The notes beneath the pieces are model-generated. The model saw only the letters and a program-made list of their open reading frames with translations, searched no databases and had not been told where the DNA came from. Both the position numbers and the translations under genes were made by a program. A DNA stretch of 64,000 nt from Bacteroidota bacterium (GTDB lineage Bacteria > Bacteroidota > Bacteroidia > Bacteroidales > FEN-979). The stretch spans positions 106,014-170,013 of the forward strand of contig JAPLDJ010000024.1 of assembly GCA_026391805.1 (NCBI GenBank), written 5' to 3'. Positions 1 through 9,434 of this stretch are shown here, piece after piece. Every line of letters starts with the position of its first letter. Position 1 is the first letter of the stretch.

Positions 1-153
1 TCAGGCAGGTTTGAAGATGCCTGGAAAAGTGATATTCAGAATTCCCTCGAACTGTTGAACAGCCTGAAGATGCTGGCTACGCAGAACAAGCAGGACAAAC
101 TGGCAAAGAAAATGGAAGAGCTGTTTAACAGGTCGGCCGGCAAGTTGAAATAA
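1..153 (+). CDS. C-terminal end of an unidentified protein (partial)
   Basis: An open frame runs from the first base of the window to a TAA at 151-153, giving 50 residues. The fragment is charged and helical (DAWKSDIQNSLELL...LAKKMEELFNRSAGKLK), consistent with an alpha-helical C-terminus. It is directly followed by a strong rho-independent terminator, which supports this being a real gene end. The family cannot be named from this piece. Confidence 0.6.
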   Translation, partial: SGRFEDAWKSDIQNSLELLNSLKMLATQNKQDKLAKKMEELFNRSAGKLK

Positions 154-176
154 CATAACAAACTCACCCCCTCGGT

Positions 177-214
177 CCCCCTCTCTTTGAAAAGAAAGAG
201 AGGGGGATTTTTTT
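177..214 (+). terminator. Rho-independent terminator
   Basis: A perfect 12-bp stem (177-188 with 195-206; CCCCCTCTCTTT paired with AAAGAGAGGGGG) with a 6-nt loop is followed by A and seven T. It lies 23 bp after the stop codon of the partial gene at the window start and is oriented to end its transcript. Confidence 0.85.
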
Positions 215-242
215 GATAGAATTGAACCAGAAGACTCCCCGT

Positions 243-264
243 CCCCTCTCCTTCAGGAGAGGGG
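243..264. repeat. GC-rich palindrome (REP-like)
   Basis: CCCCTCTCCT and AGGAGAGGGG form a perfect 10-bp inverted repeat with a 2-nt spacer, followed by GTGCAGGGGTGAGG. It sits just beyond the 3' end of the reverse-strand aquaporin gene. It has no T-tract, so it looks more like a dispersed palindromic element that can stabilise a 3' end than a classical terminator. Confidence 0.55.
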
Positions 265-295
265 TGCAGGGGTGAGGTGCGTTGGCTGATAAGAA

Positions 296-1018
296 TTATT
301 TCGCAGCCGGTTCCTTCATAAACCCGAACCTCCATACAATAGCTGCAATTGCTGCGCCCACGATCGGTGCCACAATAAAGAGCCAGAGCTGTTCCAGCGC
401 TTTCCCTCCGGAGAAAATAGCAGGGCCAAGGCTCCTGGCGGGATTTACCGATGTTCCCGTAACCGGGATGGTGACCAGGTGGATCAGCATCAGGGTAACA
501 CCGATGGCCAGTCCGGCCATGGCGCCGTTCCCGAACTTTGAAGTGGTGGACAGGATCACAAACAGGAAGAGGAATGTCATTACAGCTTCAATGAGGAAAG
601 CACTGTATACATCAAATTCTTTCAGGTATCCCGGTCCCCATCCGTTTGCTCCGAGGCCCCATTCCGGCATCGTGTACTGCGGTTGGCCGATGGCAATGAG
701 GTAAAGCACAGCAGCACCGAGGATAGCCCCGATGCACTGGGCAATGATATAGCCAATGGCATCTTTTCCACTCATCTTTCCTGCAATAAGAACTCCAATG
801 GTAACAGCAGGATTAATATGGCACCCCGAGATCCCGCCGATGGCATAAGCCATGGCCACCACGGCGAATCCAAAAGCGATGGCGATTCCCAACAATCCAA
901 TACCACTGGGTCCGACTGCTGCGTTCCCGGCGATAACAGCCGCACCGCAACCAAAAAGAACAAGACTGAATGTACCGATGCATTCAGCAAAATACTTTTT
1001 TAAAGCGTTTGTTTCCAT
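296..1018 (-). CDS. aqpZ: Aquaporin Z (MIP family water channel)
   Basis: A 240-residue six-helix membrane channel for water in the inner membrane. Both hallmark NPA boxes are present: INPAVTIG in the first half and VNPARSLGP in the second. The stretch HLVTIPVTGTSVNPARS carries the His, Thr and Arg of the narrow AqpZ-type selectivity filter, which argues for a water channel and against a GlpF-type glycerol facilitator (known from the family). Length fits AqpZ (about 230 residues). The ATG at 1016-1018 gives a correct N-terminal MIP start (KKYFAECIGTFSLVLFGCG). It is a single gene, with 233 bp of non-coding DNA separating it from the divergent TPR lipoprotein. Confidence 0.93.
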   Translation of the reverse strand: METNALKKYFAECIGTFSLVLFGCGAAVIAGNAAVGPSGIGLLGIAIAFGFAVVAMAYAIGGISGCHINPAVTIGVLIAGKMSGKDAIGYIIAQCIGAILGAAVLYLIAIGQPQYTMPEWGLGANGWGPGYLKEFDVYSAFLIEAVMTFLFLFVILSTTSKFGNGAMAGLAIGVTLMLIHLVTIPVTGTSVNPARSLGPAIFSGGKALEQLWLFIVAPIVGAAIAAIVWRFGFMKEPAAK

Positions 1019-1155
1019 AGCATGGGTTTTTGGTTAATATGACGGAAAAGTACAAAATTTTCATGTCAGAAATCAAGGTTATGACCAGAAATTTCTTTCT
1101 TTTGTTTTACCTGGAAGATTATTTCTTTGTCGTTTTAATACTTTTGAATTCCATA

Positions 1156-1180
1156 ATTCGTCATTCGCATATTCGTCATT
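1156..1180. repeat. Short ATTCGYM heptad array
   Basis: ATTCGTC ATTCGCA T ATTCGTC ATT: three near-identical heptads, one offset by a base, in the gap between the divergent aqpZ and TPR lipoprotein genes. It is one of several intergenic arrays in this window with a 7-bp repeat spacing. Confidence 0.5.
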
Positions 1181-1251
1181 AAATAGTTTTATCTTCGTAA
1201 CAGCAAAATGAAATTTCCATAAATGGTTTTACAAATTATAGATAAAGTACT

Positions 1252-1959
1252 ATGAAAAAAACTTTCTGGGTATTACTTGTCTTGTCAATAGCCTTTGCCG
1301 GATGCAGCAATAAAGCAGAGGAGTATTTTAAACAGGGAAATGCAAAGAGCGATCTCCTGAACGATACAGGAGCAATTGCAGCCTATACCAAAGCAATTGA
1401 GATCGATACAATGTATGCAGAGGCTTATAATAACAGAGGCCGGGCCAAAAGCAACATTCATGATTCTTCGGGAGCAATTGCCGACTATAATAAGGCCATA
1501 AAGATTAACCCGAAGTTTGCAGGGGCCTATTACAACAGGGGAAAAACAAAACGTGACCTTAAGGATTACACGGGAGCGATTGCAGATCTTTCCAAGTCCA
1601 TCGAAATTGATTCAGGGTGCAATGGGGCATATAACGACAGGGGCGTAACAAAATGGATTCTCCGGAACGATACCGGAGCAATTGCTGATTATACCAAGGC
1701 TATTAAGATGGACCCGAAGAATGCAGAGGCGTACAATAACAGGGGAGTAATAAAATGGGGTCGCCGGGATTATACCGGTGCAATAGCTGATTATTCAAAG
1801 GCCATAGCGGCTGACCCGAAGTTTGCAGGGCCTTATTACAACAGGGGATTGGTAAGAATGAAATTAGGAGAGAAAGAGAGTGCATGTCTGGATTTCAAAA
1901 AATCCTTAGAGTTAGGGAATAAAAAAGCGGATGAGGCAATAATGATGTATTGCCATTAA
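1252..1959 (+). CDS. TPR-repeat lipoprotein
   Basis: The 235-residue product begins with a lipoprotein signal (MKKTFWVLLVLSIAFAGCSN, lipobox Cys at about residue 18), so it should be membrane-anchored outside the cytoplasm. The rest is about six tandem 34-residue tetratricopeptide repeats with the recurring pattern NRG..K...DY.GAIADY.KAI..DPK.A.AYNNRG. TPR solenoids bind partner proteins; no catalytic motif is visible. The gene stands alone, with about 290 bp on each side. The partner and the process are not evident from context. Confidence 0.88.
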   Translation: MKKTFWVLLVLSIAFAGCSNKAEEYFKQGNAKSDLLNDTGAIAAYTKAIEIDTMYAEAYNNRGRAKSNIHDSSGAIADYNKAIKINPKFAGAYYNRGKTKRDLKDYTGAIADLSKSIEIDSGCNGAYNDRGVTKWILRNDTGAIADYTKAIKMDPKNAEAYNNRGVIKWGRRDYTGAIADYSKAIAADPKFAGPYYNRGLVRMKLGEKESACLDFKKSLELGNKKADEAIMMYCH

Positions 1960-2196
1960 ACACCATACTCCTGTATACGGCCGGGATTCATTCCTTACCT
2001 CACTACCCGACTACACCATTTTTCCTTACCTCATTCCTTACATCGGCAACCGATGGTCAATAAAAGATGTTGCCTCAAAAGATGATTTCACACAGAGAAC
2101 CTCAACTCGCTGTCTTTTGTCCTGCTTAAACCCTGGCTGAAACTGAAGCAATGTGAAATAATTACGAATTTATTTTTATTTAGACTAATTCTTACA

Positions 2197-2204
2197 TACC
2201 TTTG
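2197..2204 (+). promoter_or_regulatory. Bacteroidota -7 box for the T9SS protein gene
   Basis: TACCTTTG matches the TAnnTTTG -7 consensus of the Bacteroidota primary sigma factor, with a T-rich segment about 20 bp upstream in place of TTTG. It lies 50 bp before the start codon at 2254. Confidence 0.6.
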
Positions 2205-2253
2205 TTGTTGAATTTGTTAATGGGTCATTCGCATAAAAAACAATGGAGGTTAT

Positions 2254-3603
2254 ATGAAAATTTTTAAACTGTTAAGCTTAGTCTTTTCGGTGCTGTGTTT
2301 CTCTTCACCGCTGTTTTCTCAGTGGACTGTGCAACATTCTGGTTTGCCAAATTCTCAGAACCCAACGCTTATCCTTTCGGCAGTTGATTCGAATGTCTGC
2401 TGGGGTGCACAGGGCGACGGCTATAACCTGATCGCCAACATGAAATGCGTTTTAACAACCGATGGAGGTGCAACCTGGAACCTGATGGATATGCCGGGAC
2501 TATCCGGGTTACAGGCCACATCTGTAGCCGGGTTAAATGCCACGACGGCCTGGATCGCAGTTTCTGATCCGACCAGCACAACCAGCGGAGGAATTTTCAA
2601 AACAACCGACGGCGGATTAAGCTGGATAAAACAGTCGTCAGCCTTTCCGGGTGCCGGTGGACATCCAATGCAAATTTATTTTTTCGATGCCAATAACGGT
2701 CTTTGTACCGGCCAGCCAAGGAATGGATACTGGGAGATATATACAACATCTGATGGTGGAACGAACTGGACCCGTGTCCCATCCGCCAGCATACCTGTCC
2801 TGGCTTCGGGAGACTTTGGTGGCAACGGAACAGGCGCCGGCAATTGTTTTTGGTTTAACTCAGCATCCTGTTCAGTATATCGAACCACCGACAAAGGACT
2901 AACCTGGTCAGTTTCGCGAAATATTTTTCCCCAACCGGCTTTCTTCTTAGAACTTGCGTTCAAGGATACATTGAATGGCCTGGCTATATCGTATTATGGA
3001 GATGATATCAATAAGATTTCCAGATCAACCGACGGAGGAGTAACCTGGACAAGACTCCCTGCACCGCCGTTTCCGCCATCAGCCGGAGGGATCATTTACA
3101 TTCCCGGCTCCAGCGGAACTTATATGATCACATGCATTAAGAACATAGGATACCCTGAGCCTACAAGTTCGGGTTCTATTTATACCCCGGATGATGGCGT
3201 TACCTGGATACCAGTTGATAACCTGGCACACAGGTCCCCTTCATTTTTCAGTAATAAAATAGGATGGAGCGCAGGATGCGGCGATACAATCTTTAAATGG
3301 CATGGCTATCCGCTTGGCATCAACCCTCAGAACCCGTTAAACAGGACGGTTACACTCAGTCAGAACTATCCAAATCCCTTTTCTTCCTCAACTTCAATCC
3401 AGTTCCGGATCCCTGCTTCATCAAAAGTGATTTTAAAAGTGTTCGATATTCAGGGATCTGAAGTTGCTACAGTAGTAGATGAGGAAAAATCAGCAGGTTC
3501 CTATAAAGTAAATTTTGAATCCGGGGGATTGAGCAGCGGGATCTATTACTATCGTTTGCAGGTGGGCAATTTTGTGCAAACAAAAAAACTTTGTATCCTG
3601 TAA
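2254..3603 (+). CDS. Secreted BNR/YCF48-like beta-propeller protein with T9SS type A sorting domain
   Basis: A 449-residue exported protein. Residues 1-22 are a Sec signal peptide ending in FSQW. The body holds repeated propeller blades with the marks TTDGG.TW / KTTDGGLSWI / STDGGVTWTR, typical of BNR/YCF48-like photosystem-stability-factor or sialidase-like propellers. The last about 80 residues (LSQNYPNPFSSSTSIQFRIP...GIYYYRLQ...TKKLCIL) are a classical type IX secretion C-terminal sorting domain, so it should cross the outer membrane and be surface-attached or released. No sialidase catalytic residues can be assigned. ATG 2254 follows an AGGAGG-like GGAGGTTAT stretch. Confidence 0.85.
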   Translation: MKIFKLLSLVFSVLCFSSPLFSQWTVQHSGLPNSQNPTLILSAVDSNVCWGAQGDGYNLIANMKCVLTTDGGATWNLMDMPGLSGLQATSVAGLNATTAWIAVSDPTSTTSGGIFKTTDGGLSWIKQSSAFPGAGGHPMQIYFFDANNGLCTGQPRNGYWEIYTTSDGGTNWTRVPSASIPVLASGDFGGNGTGAGNCFWFNSASCSVYRTTDKGLTWSVSRNIFPQPAFFLELAFKDTLNGLAISYYGDDINKISRSTDGGVTWTRLPAPPFPPSAGGIIYIPGSSGTYMITCIKNIGYPEPTSSGSIYTPDDGVTWIPVDNLAHRSPSFFSNKIGWSAGCGDTIFKWHGYPLGINPQNPLNRTVTLSQNYPNPFSSSTSIQFRIPASSKVILKVFDIQGSEVATVVDEEKSAGSYKVNFESGGLSSGIYYYRLQVGNFVQTKKLCIL

Positions 3604-3665
3604 AAATAGGAATATAAAACATCATTGCTCTTTGTAAACCCAGAAACCAAAAACCCGACACCGCT

Positions 3666-5342
3666 GTGAGAAAGTACATTCTGATTTCCATCTCGTTTTG
3701 TGTTTTTTTATCTGGTTGTAAAAAAGAGAAATTTAATGCGCCTGAAGACTTTAGTGTTTATGTTCATAGATTTGAGGATGAAGCAAGAGTGCGGGGGAAA
3801 ATATTTGATCTTAAAGAACCAGGATTGAAAATTACTTTTGCTGATTTTACCGGCAAAAATTATGTAGCGCTCACTCATTATGCAAATCCTGTCAGGATCT
3901 GGATACAGGTTGATTCTACTTTCTGGAATAACGCTTCTGACTCAAACCGGGAATTTGTGATGTTTCATGAATTAGGACATGGGTCTCTGCGCATTTGGGA
4001 GCATCGTAATGATACTTTACCGAATGGACAATGGAAAAGTATTATGCGTGGCCCGCCTGCTGAAGTCAGATCACATCCGATGGAATATGCCAAAAACAGG
4101 GATTATTATCTGGATGAATTATTCCTTGACAAGGTTAAGACTCCTTCCTGGGCATACAGAGCTGCTGTAATTGAATTAATTTCAACAGATACTGATTTTG
4201 GCGTGCAGCTTGTAAATACCGAAAAATCAAAACTTTTAACCATTAAAAATAAGGGGAATGAACCGGTCTATATAAATTCTATAAAAGCACCAAATAATTT
4301 TTCTTCAAATTTTACCGGATCAATACAACCTGGTAAAACAGTAAATGTCAGTTTTTCATTCAGGCCAACTGAACAAAAACAATATTCAGGTGTTGTAGAA
4401 ATCGATCAGTCAATTGCAAATGATGAAGAAATTCAGCCTTTGACATTTGAACTTAAAGGGAGAGGTTCCGGTTCATTTGCAGTCGGTGAATGGATTGAAC
4501 GTGCACCATTTCCTGGGGCAGCACGTTTTCAAGCTGCTTCATTCAGCATTAACGGGAATGGCTTTGTTTGTCTTGGCATGAAATATAACAGTAATAACAC
4601 CAATGAGATATGGGAATATAATACCGTTAATCAATGGGTTAAAAAAGGAGATTTTCCCGGAGCTTCACGGGATAACCCAATCGGATTCAGCATTAATGGA
4701 AAAGGTTATTTAGGTTTGGGAAACAATCGCAATGATTTTTGGGAATATGATTATTTAACTGATACCTGGACTAGAAAAAGTGATTTCCCGGGTCAGGCAC
4801 GGCTTTTAAGTGTGTCTTTTTCAACATCCGGCAAAGGATACATCGGTTTAGGCAGCAATGGCTCTTCGCTGTTTAAGGACTTTTGGGAGTATGATCCTGC
4901 ATCTGATACATGGACCCAATTACCAGATTATCCAGGTAATGGTAATACATATGCTGCTGCATTTACAGTAAACGACAGAATTTTTGCAGGGACAGGATGT
5001 GATGGGGAATCTGTTGTTGGTCATGCCAATTCCGATTTTTGGGAATATAACGCTTCAGCAAAACAATGGATCAGAAAAGCTGATTTTGCAAGGGGGAAAA
5101 CTACTTCTGCCATTTCATTTTCTATAAATAATTATGGTTATTTAGGTGGGGGTAGCAAGGAAGACGGAACCGGTACTGATAATTCATTCTGGGAGTACGA
5201 CCCTGTTAAAGATAAATGGTCAGCAAAAGCTGATATGCCTGCTTTTTCAACAGGTGGTGTATATTTCAGCACGGGTAATAAAGGATATTTTGGGTTAGGT
5301 TTCAATACAAGTCCATACTATTGGGAGTTTAATCCAAATTAA
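3666..5342 (+). CDS. Lipoprotein with HExxH peptidase-like domain, Ig-like domain and kelch propeller
   Basis: A GTG-initiated 558-residue protein. A lipoprotein signal (ISISFCVFLSGCKKE) is followed by a domain with the zinc motif HELGHG near residue 100 and WEHRND just after, resembling small secreted zinc peptidases. A central domain (LLTIKNKGNEPVYINSI...) is of the ASPM/SPD-2/Hydin choice-of-anchor D type. From about residue 270 come five to six kelch blades (FWEYD...TDTWT.K.DFPG.AR). The peptidase role rests on HExxH alone, and the third metal ligand is not certain. The gene follows the T9SS gene by 62 bp and may share its transcript. The codon usage looks more AT-rich than that of most neighbours. 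Confidence 0.75.
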   Translation: MRKYILISISFCVFLSGCKKEKFNAPEDFSVYVHRFEDEARVRGKIFDLKEPGLKITFADFTGKNYVALTHYANPVRIWIQVDSTFWNNASDSNREFVMFHELGHGSLRIWEHRNDTLPNGQWKSIMRGPPAEVRSHPMEYAKNRDYYLDELFLDKVKTPSWAYRAAVIELISTDTDFGVQLVNTEKSKLLTIKNKGNEPVYINSIKAPNNFSSNFTGSIQPGKTVNVSFSFRPTEQKQYSGVVEIDQSIANDEEIQPLTFELKGRGSGSFAVGEWIERAPFPGAARFQAASFSINGNGFVCLGMKYNSNNTNEIWEYNTVNQWVKKGDFPGASRDNPIGFSINGKGYLGLGNNRNDFWEYDYLTDTWTRKSDFPGQARLLSVSFSTSGKGYIGLGSNGSSLFKDFWEYDPASDTWTQLPDYPGNGNTYAAAFTVNDRIFAGTGCDGESVVGHANSDFWEYNASAKQWIRKADFARGKTTSAISFSINNYGYLGGGSKEDGTGTDNSFWEYDPVKDKWSAKADMPAFSTGGVYFSTGNKGYFGLGFNTSPYYWEFNPN

Positions 5343-5397
5343 TGATAGTTTGTAAAGAAGTAAAAGCGTTTACTCCGCCAAACTCGCAAGAAATGAA

Positions 5398-5421
5398 GAA
5401 AGCCGCAAATCTGCGGCTTTC
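5398..5421 (+). terminator. Terminator hairpin after the kelch lipoprotein
   Basis: A 10-bp perfect stem, GAAAGCCGCA/TGCGGCTTTC, with an AATC loop, followed by CCTTTG. It lies between two convergent genes. The A-rich left flank and short T-rich right flank suggest bidirectional use. Confidence 0.65.
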
Positions 5422-5489
5422 CTTTGTAGTGGGCATAGTTCAATTATCTAACTTCGAACTGATTAAAGATATTGCTAAAATAGTTGATT

Positions 5490-6683
5490 TTACTTAGTCT
5501 CCTGTTGTTTGACGAATTTCCCTGCCTGCACTCCTTTCTTTCCGATGGCTATCACCATATAAACCCCGCCGGGCAGGTTACTGACATCAACTGTGGTCTT
5601 TGGTTCCGTGATTTCCTGTTCCAGGAGTTGCTGACCGTTGAAATTCAGGATAGAAAGGGAACCTTCGGCGGGTGTCTCGATGGTGATGGTGGTGGATGCA
5701 GGGTCGGGGTAAATGCATAGGTTATCGGGTGTATTATTATGGTTTTTGACCCCCACAGGATAACCTCCGCCATTTGTGGTTTTCAGGAGGATTCCGCTGT
5801 CACCCGCGGCGTATCCAATATTGGCATCTGTAAAAAAAACCGAACTTAAACGATGGTTTATTCCACTTGATTGGGCAAACCAGTTTGCGCCTCCGTTGAT
5901 AGTTTTTAAGATAGTTCCTCCGGAGCCGACCGCATATCCCGTGTTGGCATCGGGAAAATAGACTGCGTTAAGCCTGGCGGTTGTTCCGCTTGACGGAATA
6001 CTAAAACTCATACCTCCATCAGTTGTTTTTAGGATGGTCCCATTGCCGCCAACCGCACATCCAAAATTGGCGTCGGTAAAGTAAACCGAAAACAATGTAT
6101 CTGTCGTTCCGGTAAATTGCGGATTCCAGTTTGTGCCTCCGTCGATCGTTTTATAGACCCCTCCATTTTCACCCGCCACATAACCGATACTGGCATTGGG
6201 GAAATATACAGATGATAACCAGGACATACCGAAAAGCCAGAGAGATGACCAATTTGTACCTCCGTCGGTTGTTTTATAGATCATTCCCAGATCACCTGCT
6301 GCATGTCCTTCATTCGCGTCTGTAAAGTAAACTGAACGGGAAGAACCCGACAAACCAGATTGCGGTACCCAGTCTGTTCCTCCATTGGTTGTTTTCAGGA
6401 TCATTCCACTGTCACCTACAATATATCCTGTACTGGCATCAGGGAAGTGGACGGAATGTAAAACCCCGTTTATAACTAACCCGTTTCCCTGGGCTGTCCA
6501 GTTTGTGCCTCCATCTGTTGTTTTTCGTATGGTTCCAGTTTCACCGACCATATATCCCGTGTTGTCATCCGTAAAATAAACTGACTTTAACATCCTGGTG
6601 GTTCCGCTCGATAAAACTTCCCATTGCGCCATTGCTCCGTTCAGCAAGAACAGGGCAATAATAGTTAAATAAATTCTTTTCAT
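5490..6683 (-). CDS. Secreted YCF48-like propeller protein with T9SS sorting domain
   Basis: The start is placed at the ATG giving MKRIYLTIIALFLLNGAMAQWE, a clear signal peptide. The open frame extends 53 codons upstream to 6842, but that stretch has no signal character. The 397-residue product has about seven blades of roughly 42 residues with the pattern GTILKTTDGGTNW...SVYFTDANTGYAVG, diagnostic of YCF48/BNR-like propellers. A C-terminal type A T9SS sorting domain (LCIYPDPASTTITIETP...LPGGVYMVIAIGKKG) is present. Predicted to be exported across the outer membrane; no enzyme activity can be inferred. It is convergent with the kelch lipoprotein. Confidence 0.87.
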   Translation of the reverse strand: MKRIYLTIIALFLLNGAMAQWEVLSSGTTRMLKSVYFTDDNTGYMVGETGTIRKTTDGGTNWTAQGNGLVINGVLHSVHFPDASTGYIVGDSGMILKTTNGGTDWVPQSGLSGSSRSVYFTDANEGHAAGDLGMIYKTTDGGTNWSSLWLFGMSWLSSVYFPNASIGYVAGENGGVYKTIDGGTNWNPQFTGTTDTLFSVYFTDANFGCAVGGNGTILKTTDGGMSFSIPSSGTTARLNAVYFPDANTGYAVGSGGTILKTINGGANWFAQSSGINHRLSSVFFTDANIGYAAGDSGILLKTTNGGGYPVGVKNHNNTPDNLCIYPDPASTTITIETPAEGSLSILNFNGQQLLEQEITEPKTTVDVSNLPGGVYMVIAIGKKGVQAGKFVKQQETK

Positions 6684-6891
6684 GTCAGGCTGATTTGGAG
6701 AGGCCAATACCGGGGTTGTAGAAGGATGTTGAATTTTAAAGACCGAACAGGAACTATTTCGTGAACCAAGGCATAAGCATTTGAATACACCAAAGATATT
6801 AAATCGTGGAAGATGAGCCAAAAACCAATGTGATTTAATCATCGAATGTAAATGGCAGTTTGCCTTTTAATCACTGAAATACTTTTTTCGA

Positions 6892-6923
6892 TTTTGCAGG
6901 TATAATAAAAAGTTGTACTTTTG
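6892..6923 (+). promoter_or_regulatory. Promoter of the initiator tRNA gene
   Basis: TTTTG at 6892-6896 and TACTTTTG at 6916-6923 are separated by 19 bp, which fits the Bacteroidota TTTG-N19-21-TAnnTTTG promoter. The tRNA begins 8 bp after the -7 box, so transcription starts at or very near its 5' end. Confidence 0.8.
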
Positions 6924-6931
6924 CAGAACAT

Positions 6932-7006
<75 letters not shown>

Positions 7007-7180
7007 GATTAAATGCGAACTGTGAAGTGCGAAGTCCAAAAAACTTCGCACTTTTTGTTTCAGCCATAAGATTTCGGATTTAAGCCCCAACACTTCATAC
7101 ATCTGCCCTCAACCATTTCTTTTTAACACGTAAACCAGAACACTACAGAGGTGATTTTCACTATATTCAACAAAATCGAG

Positions 7181-7188
7181 TACTTTTG
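7181..7188 (+). promoter_or_regulatory. -7 box upstream of era
   Basis: TACTTTTG matches TAnnTTTG exactly and lies 20 bp before the GTG start of era. A T-run at 7155-7158 is 22 bp upstream. The leader would be short. Confidence 0.6.
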
Positions 7189-7208
7189 CAAAGCATTAAA
7201 TTAAAAAA

Positions 7209-8096
7209 GTGAACCACCGCGCAGGATTTGTTTCGATCATCGGCAGCCCGAACGTCGGGAAATCCACCCTGATGAATGTACTCGTCGGGGAGAAGCTTTC
7301 CATTATCACCCACAAGGCTCAGACCACCCGCCACAGGATCATGGGGATCTTCAGCGGCGACGATTTCCAGGTGGTCTATTCCGACACGCCGGGGATCCTC
7401 AAGCCACATTACATGCTGCACAAGGCCATGCTGTCGTCTGTCTATGCCTCCATCGCCGATGCCGATATCATCCTCCTTGTAACAGAGATAGGAGAGAACT
7501 TCGCGCATGAAGAGGTCCTTGCAAACCTCCGTGCATCGGGTACTCCCGTGATCGTGGTCATCAACAAGGTCGACCTGGCGCAGCAACCGGACGTAGAACA
7601 GGCGATCGAAAAATGGAAAGGCCTTCTTGAAAAAGCCGATATCATTGCTGTTTCCGCACTTCACTGCTTCAATACGGCGCTGGTCTTTGATACGATCCTG
7701 AAACACCTTCCCGAATCACCTGAATATTACCCGAAGGAGGAACTTACCGACCGGTCGCAGCGGTTCTTCATCTCGGAGATCATCCGTGAGAAGATCCTCC
7801 TGAACTTTTCACAGGAAATACCTTACAGTGTCGAAGTAGTTGTGGATTCTTTCAAGGAAGAGGAAAAGCTGACCCGGATTTCCGTCTTCCTTTTCGTGGC
7901 AAGGGAATCGCAGAAAGCCATCATTCTCGGGCACCAGGGCAAGGCGATAAAAAAATTGGGAATTGCAGCACGCAAAGACATCGAAGCGTTTCTTGAAAAA
8001 CACATTTTCCTTGAGCTGAATGTCAAGATCAGGAAGGATTGGCGAGACGACCCCCGTGAATTGAAACGGTTCGGATACAGCATTGATGAAAATTAA
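7209..8096 (+). CDS. era: GTPase Era
   Basis: A 295-residue GTPase that binds the 3' end of 16S rRNA and assists assembly of the small ribosomal subunit. Visible motifs: G1 GSPNVGKST (residues 12-20), G3 DTPG, G4 NKVD, and a C-terminal KH domain (EVVVDSFKEEE...AIILGHQGKAIKKLGIAARKDIEAFL). Length matches Era (about 300). The start is a GTG immediately before NHRAGFVSIIG. It is followed 9 bp later by der, so era-der-S4 protein likely form one transcript driven by the TACTTTTG promoter. Confidence 0.96.
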   Translation: MNHRAGFVSIIGSPNVGKSTLMNVLVGEKLSIITHKAQTTRHRIMGIFSGDDFQVVYSDTPGILKPHYMLHKAMLSSVYASIADADIILLVTEIGENFAHEEVLANLRASGTPVIVVINKVDLAQQPDVEQAIEKWKGLLEKADIIAVSALHCFNTALVFDTILKHLPESPEYYPKEELTDRSQRFFISEIIREKILLNFSQEIPYSVEVVVDSFKEEEKLTRISVFLFVARESQKAIILGHQGKAIKKLGIAARKDIEAFLEKHIFLELNVKIRKDWRDDPRELKRFGYSIDEN

Positions 8097-8105
8097 AAGA
8101 TAACC

Positions 8106-9431
8106 ATGAGCAACATCGTCGCCATCGTAGGACGTCCCAATGTGGGGAAATCCACCTTTTTCAACCGCCTTGCAGGTGGCCGCGATGCGATCGTGGATCC
8201 CACGAGCGGCGTCACACGCGACCGTCACTACGGCAAGTCGGACTGGAACGGCATTGAATTTTCCGTGATCGATACCGGCGGTTATGTGGATAACTCGGGC
8301 GACCTTTTTGAAGGAGAGATCAAAAAACAGGTCCTGCTTGCCATTGATGAAGCCGATGTGATCCTGTTCATGGTGGACATCAAGGAAGGCGTGACCGGAA
8401 TGGACGAGGACCTTTGTGTTCTCCTACGGAGATCGAAGAAACCGGTTTTCATCGTCGCCAACAAGGTGGATAACTACAAACTGCTCGACGACATTCATGA
8501 GTTTTACCGGCTTGGATTTGACAAGCTGTATGGCATCTCCGCCATGAGCGGAAGCGGTACCGGCGACCTGCTGGACGAAATTGTAAAATTCCTGCCCGAC
8601 CAGACAAAGGTTAATGAGGTTAATGAAGAAAATGAAGAAATTCAATTGCCGAAGATCGCCATCGTGGGACGGCCGAATGCAGGGAAATCCTCACTGGTCA
8701 ACCTTCTGCTTGGCGCCGAACGCACGATCGTAACCCCGAAACCCGGCACCACCCGTGATGCCATCCATTCACATTACAAATATTTTGACCTTGAATTCCA
8801 GCTGATCGATACGGCCGGGATCAGGAAAAAATCGAAAGTAGAGGAAGACATCGAATTCTATTCTGTCATGCGTGCGATCCGCTCCATCGAATCCAGCGAC
8901 GTCTGCATGCTGATGGTAGATGCTGAAAGGGGTTTTGAAGCGCAGGACCTGAACATCTTCTCGCTCATCGAAAAGAACCACAAAGGGGTTGTTATCCTTG
9001 TAAACAAATGGGACCTTGTCGAAAAGGAGACCAATACGCACAAGCATTTTGAAGAAGATATAAAGCAAAAGCTGGCCCCCTTCACCGATGTTCCGATCAT
9101 CTTCACATCGGTACTGACAAAACAGCGTGTCTTTAAGGCAGTGGAAGCGGCGGTAGAGGTTTTTAAGAACCGTTCACGCAAGATCTCAACTTCCGAACTC
9201 AATGATTTCCTGCTGCCCCTGATCAGTTCCATGCCACCTCCTGCCTGGAAAGGCAAATTCGTCCGTATCAAATTTTCAACCCAGCTCCCGGGACGATATC
9301 CTTCATTTGCCCTGTTCTGCAACCTCCCGCAATACATCCGTGAGCCATACAAACGTTTCCTGGAGAACAAACTGAGGGAACGCTTCAATTTCAATGGCGT
9401 TCCGATCGAAATCTATTTCCGGCAGAAATAA
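8106..9431 (+). CDS. der: GTPase Der (EngA), double-domain ribosome assembly factor
   Basis: The 441-residue protein carries two tandem GTPase domains. The first has GRPNVGKST near residue 10 and NKVD; the second has GRPNAGKSS near residue 186, DTAG and NKWD. A C-terminal KH-like domain follows ([22 protein letters not shown]...[13 protein letters not shown]). This architecture is unique to Der, which acts in 50S subunit maturation. Spacing of 9 bp after era and 3 bp before the S4 protein gene indicates an operon. Confidence 0.97.
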   Translation: MSNIVAIVGRPNVGKSTFFNRLAGGRDAIVDPTSGVTRDRHYGKSDWNGIEFSVIDTGGYVDNSGDLFEGEIKKQVLLAIDEADVILFMVDIKEGVTGMDEDLCVLLRRSKKPVFIVANKVDNYKLLDDIHEFYRLGFDKLYGISAMSGSGTGDLLDEIVKFLPDQTKVNEVNEENEEIQLPKIAIVGRPNAGKSSLVNLLLGAERTIVTPKPGTTRDAIHSHYKYFDLEFQLIDTAGIRKKSKVEEDIEFYSVMRAIRSIESSDVCMLMVDAERGFEAQDLNIFSLIEKNHKGVVILVNKWDLVEKETNTHKHFEEDIKQKLAPFTDVPIIFTSVLTKQRVFKAVEAAVEVFKNRSRKISTSELNDFLLPLISSMPPPAWKGKFVRIKFSTQLPGRYPSFALFCNLPQYIREPYKRFLENKLRERFNFNGVPIEIYFRQK

Positions 9432-9434
9432 TTT

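Noticed and set aside
7007..7180. Further tRNA or small RNA behind tRNA-fMet
   Set aside because: Only a short inverted pair (GTGCGAAGT and ACTTCGCAC-like) is seen after the tRNA; no second cloverleaf could be folded.
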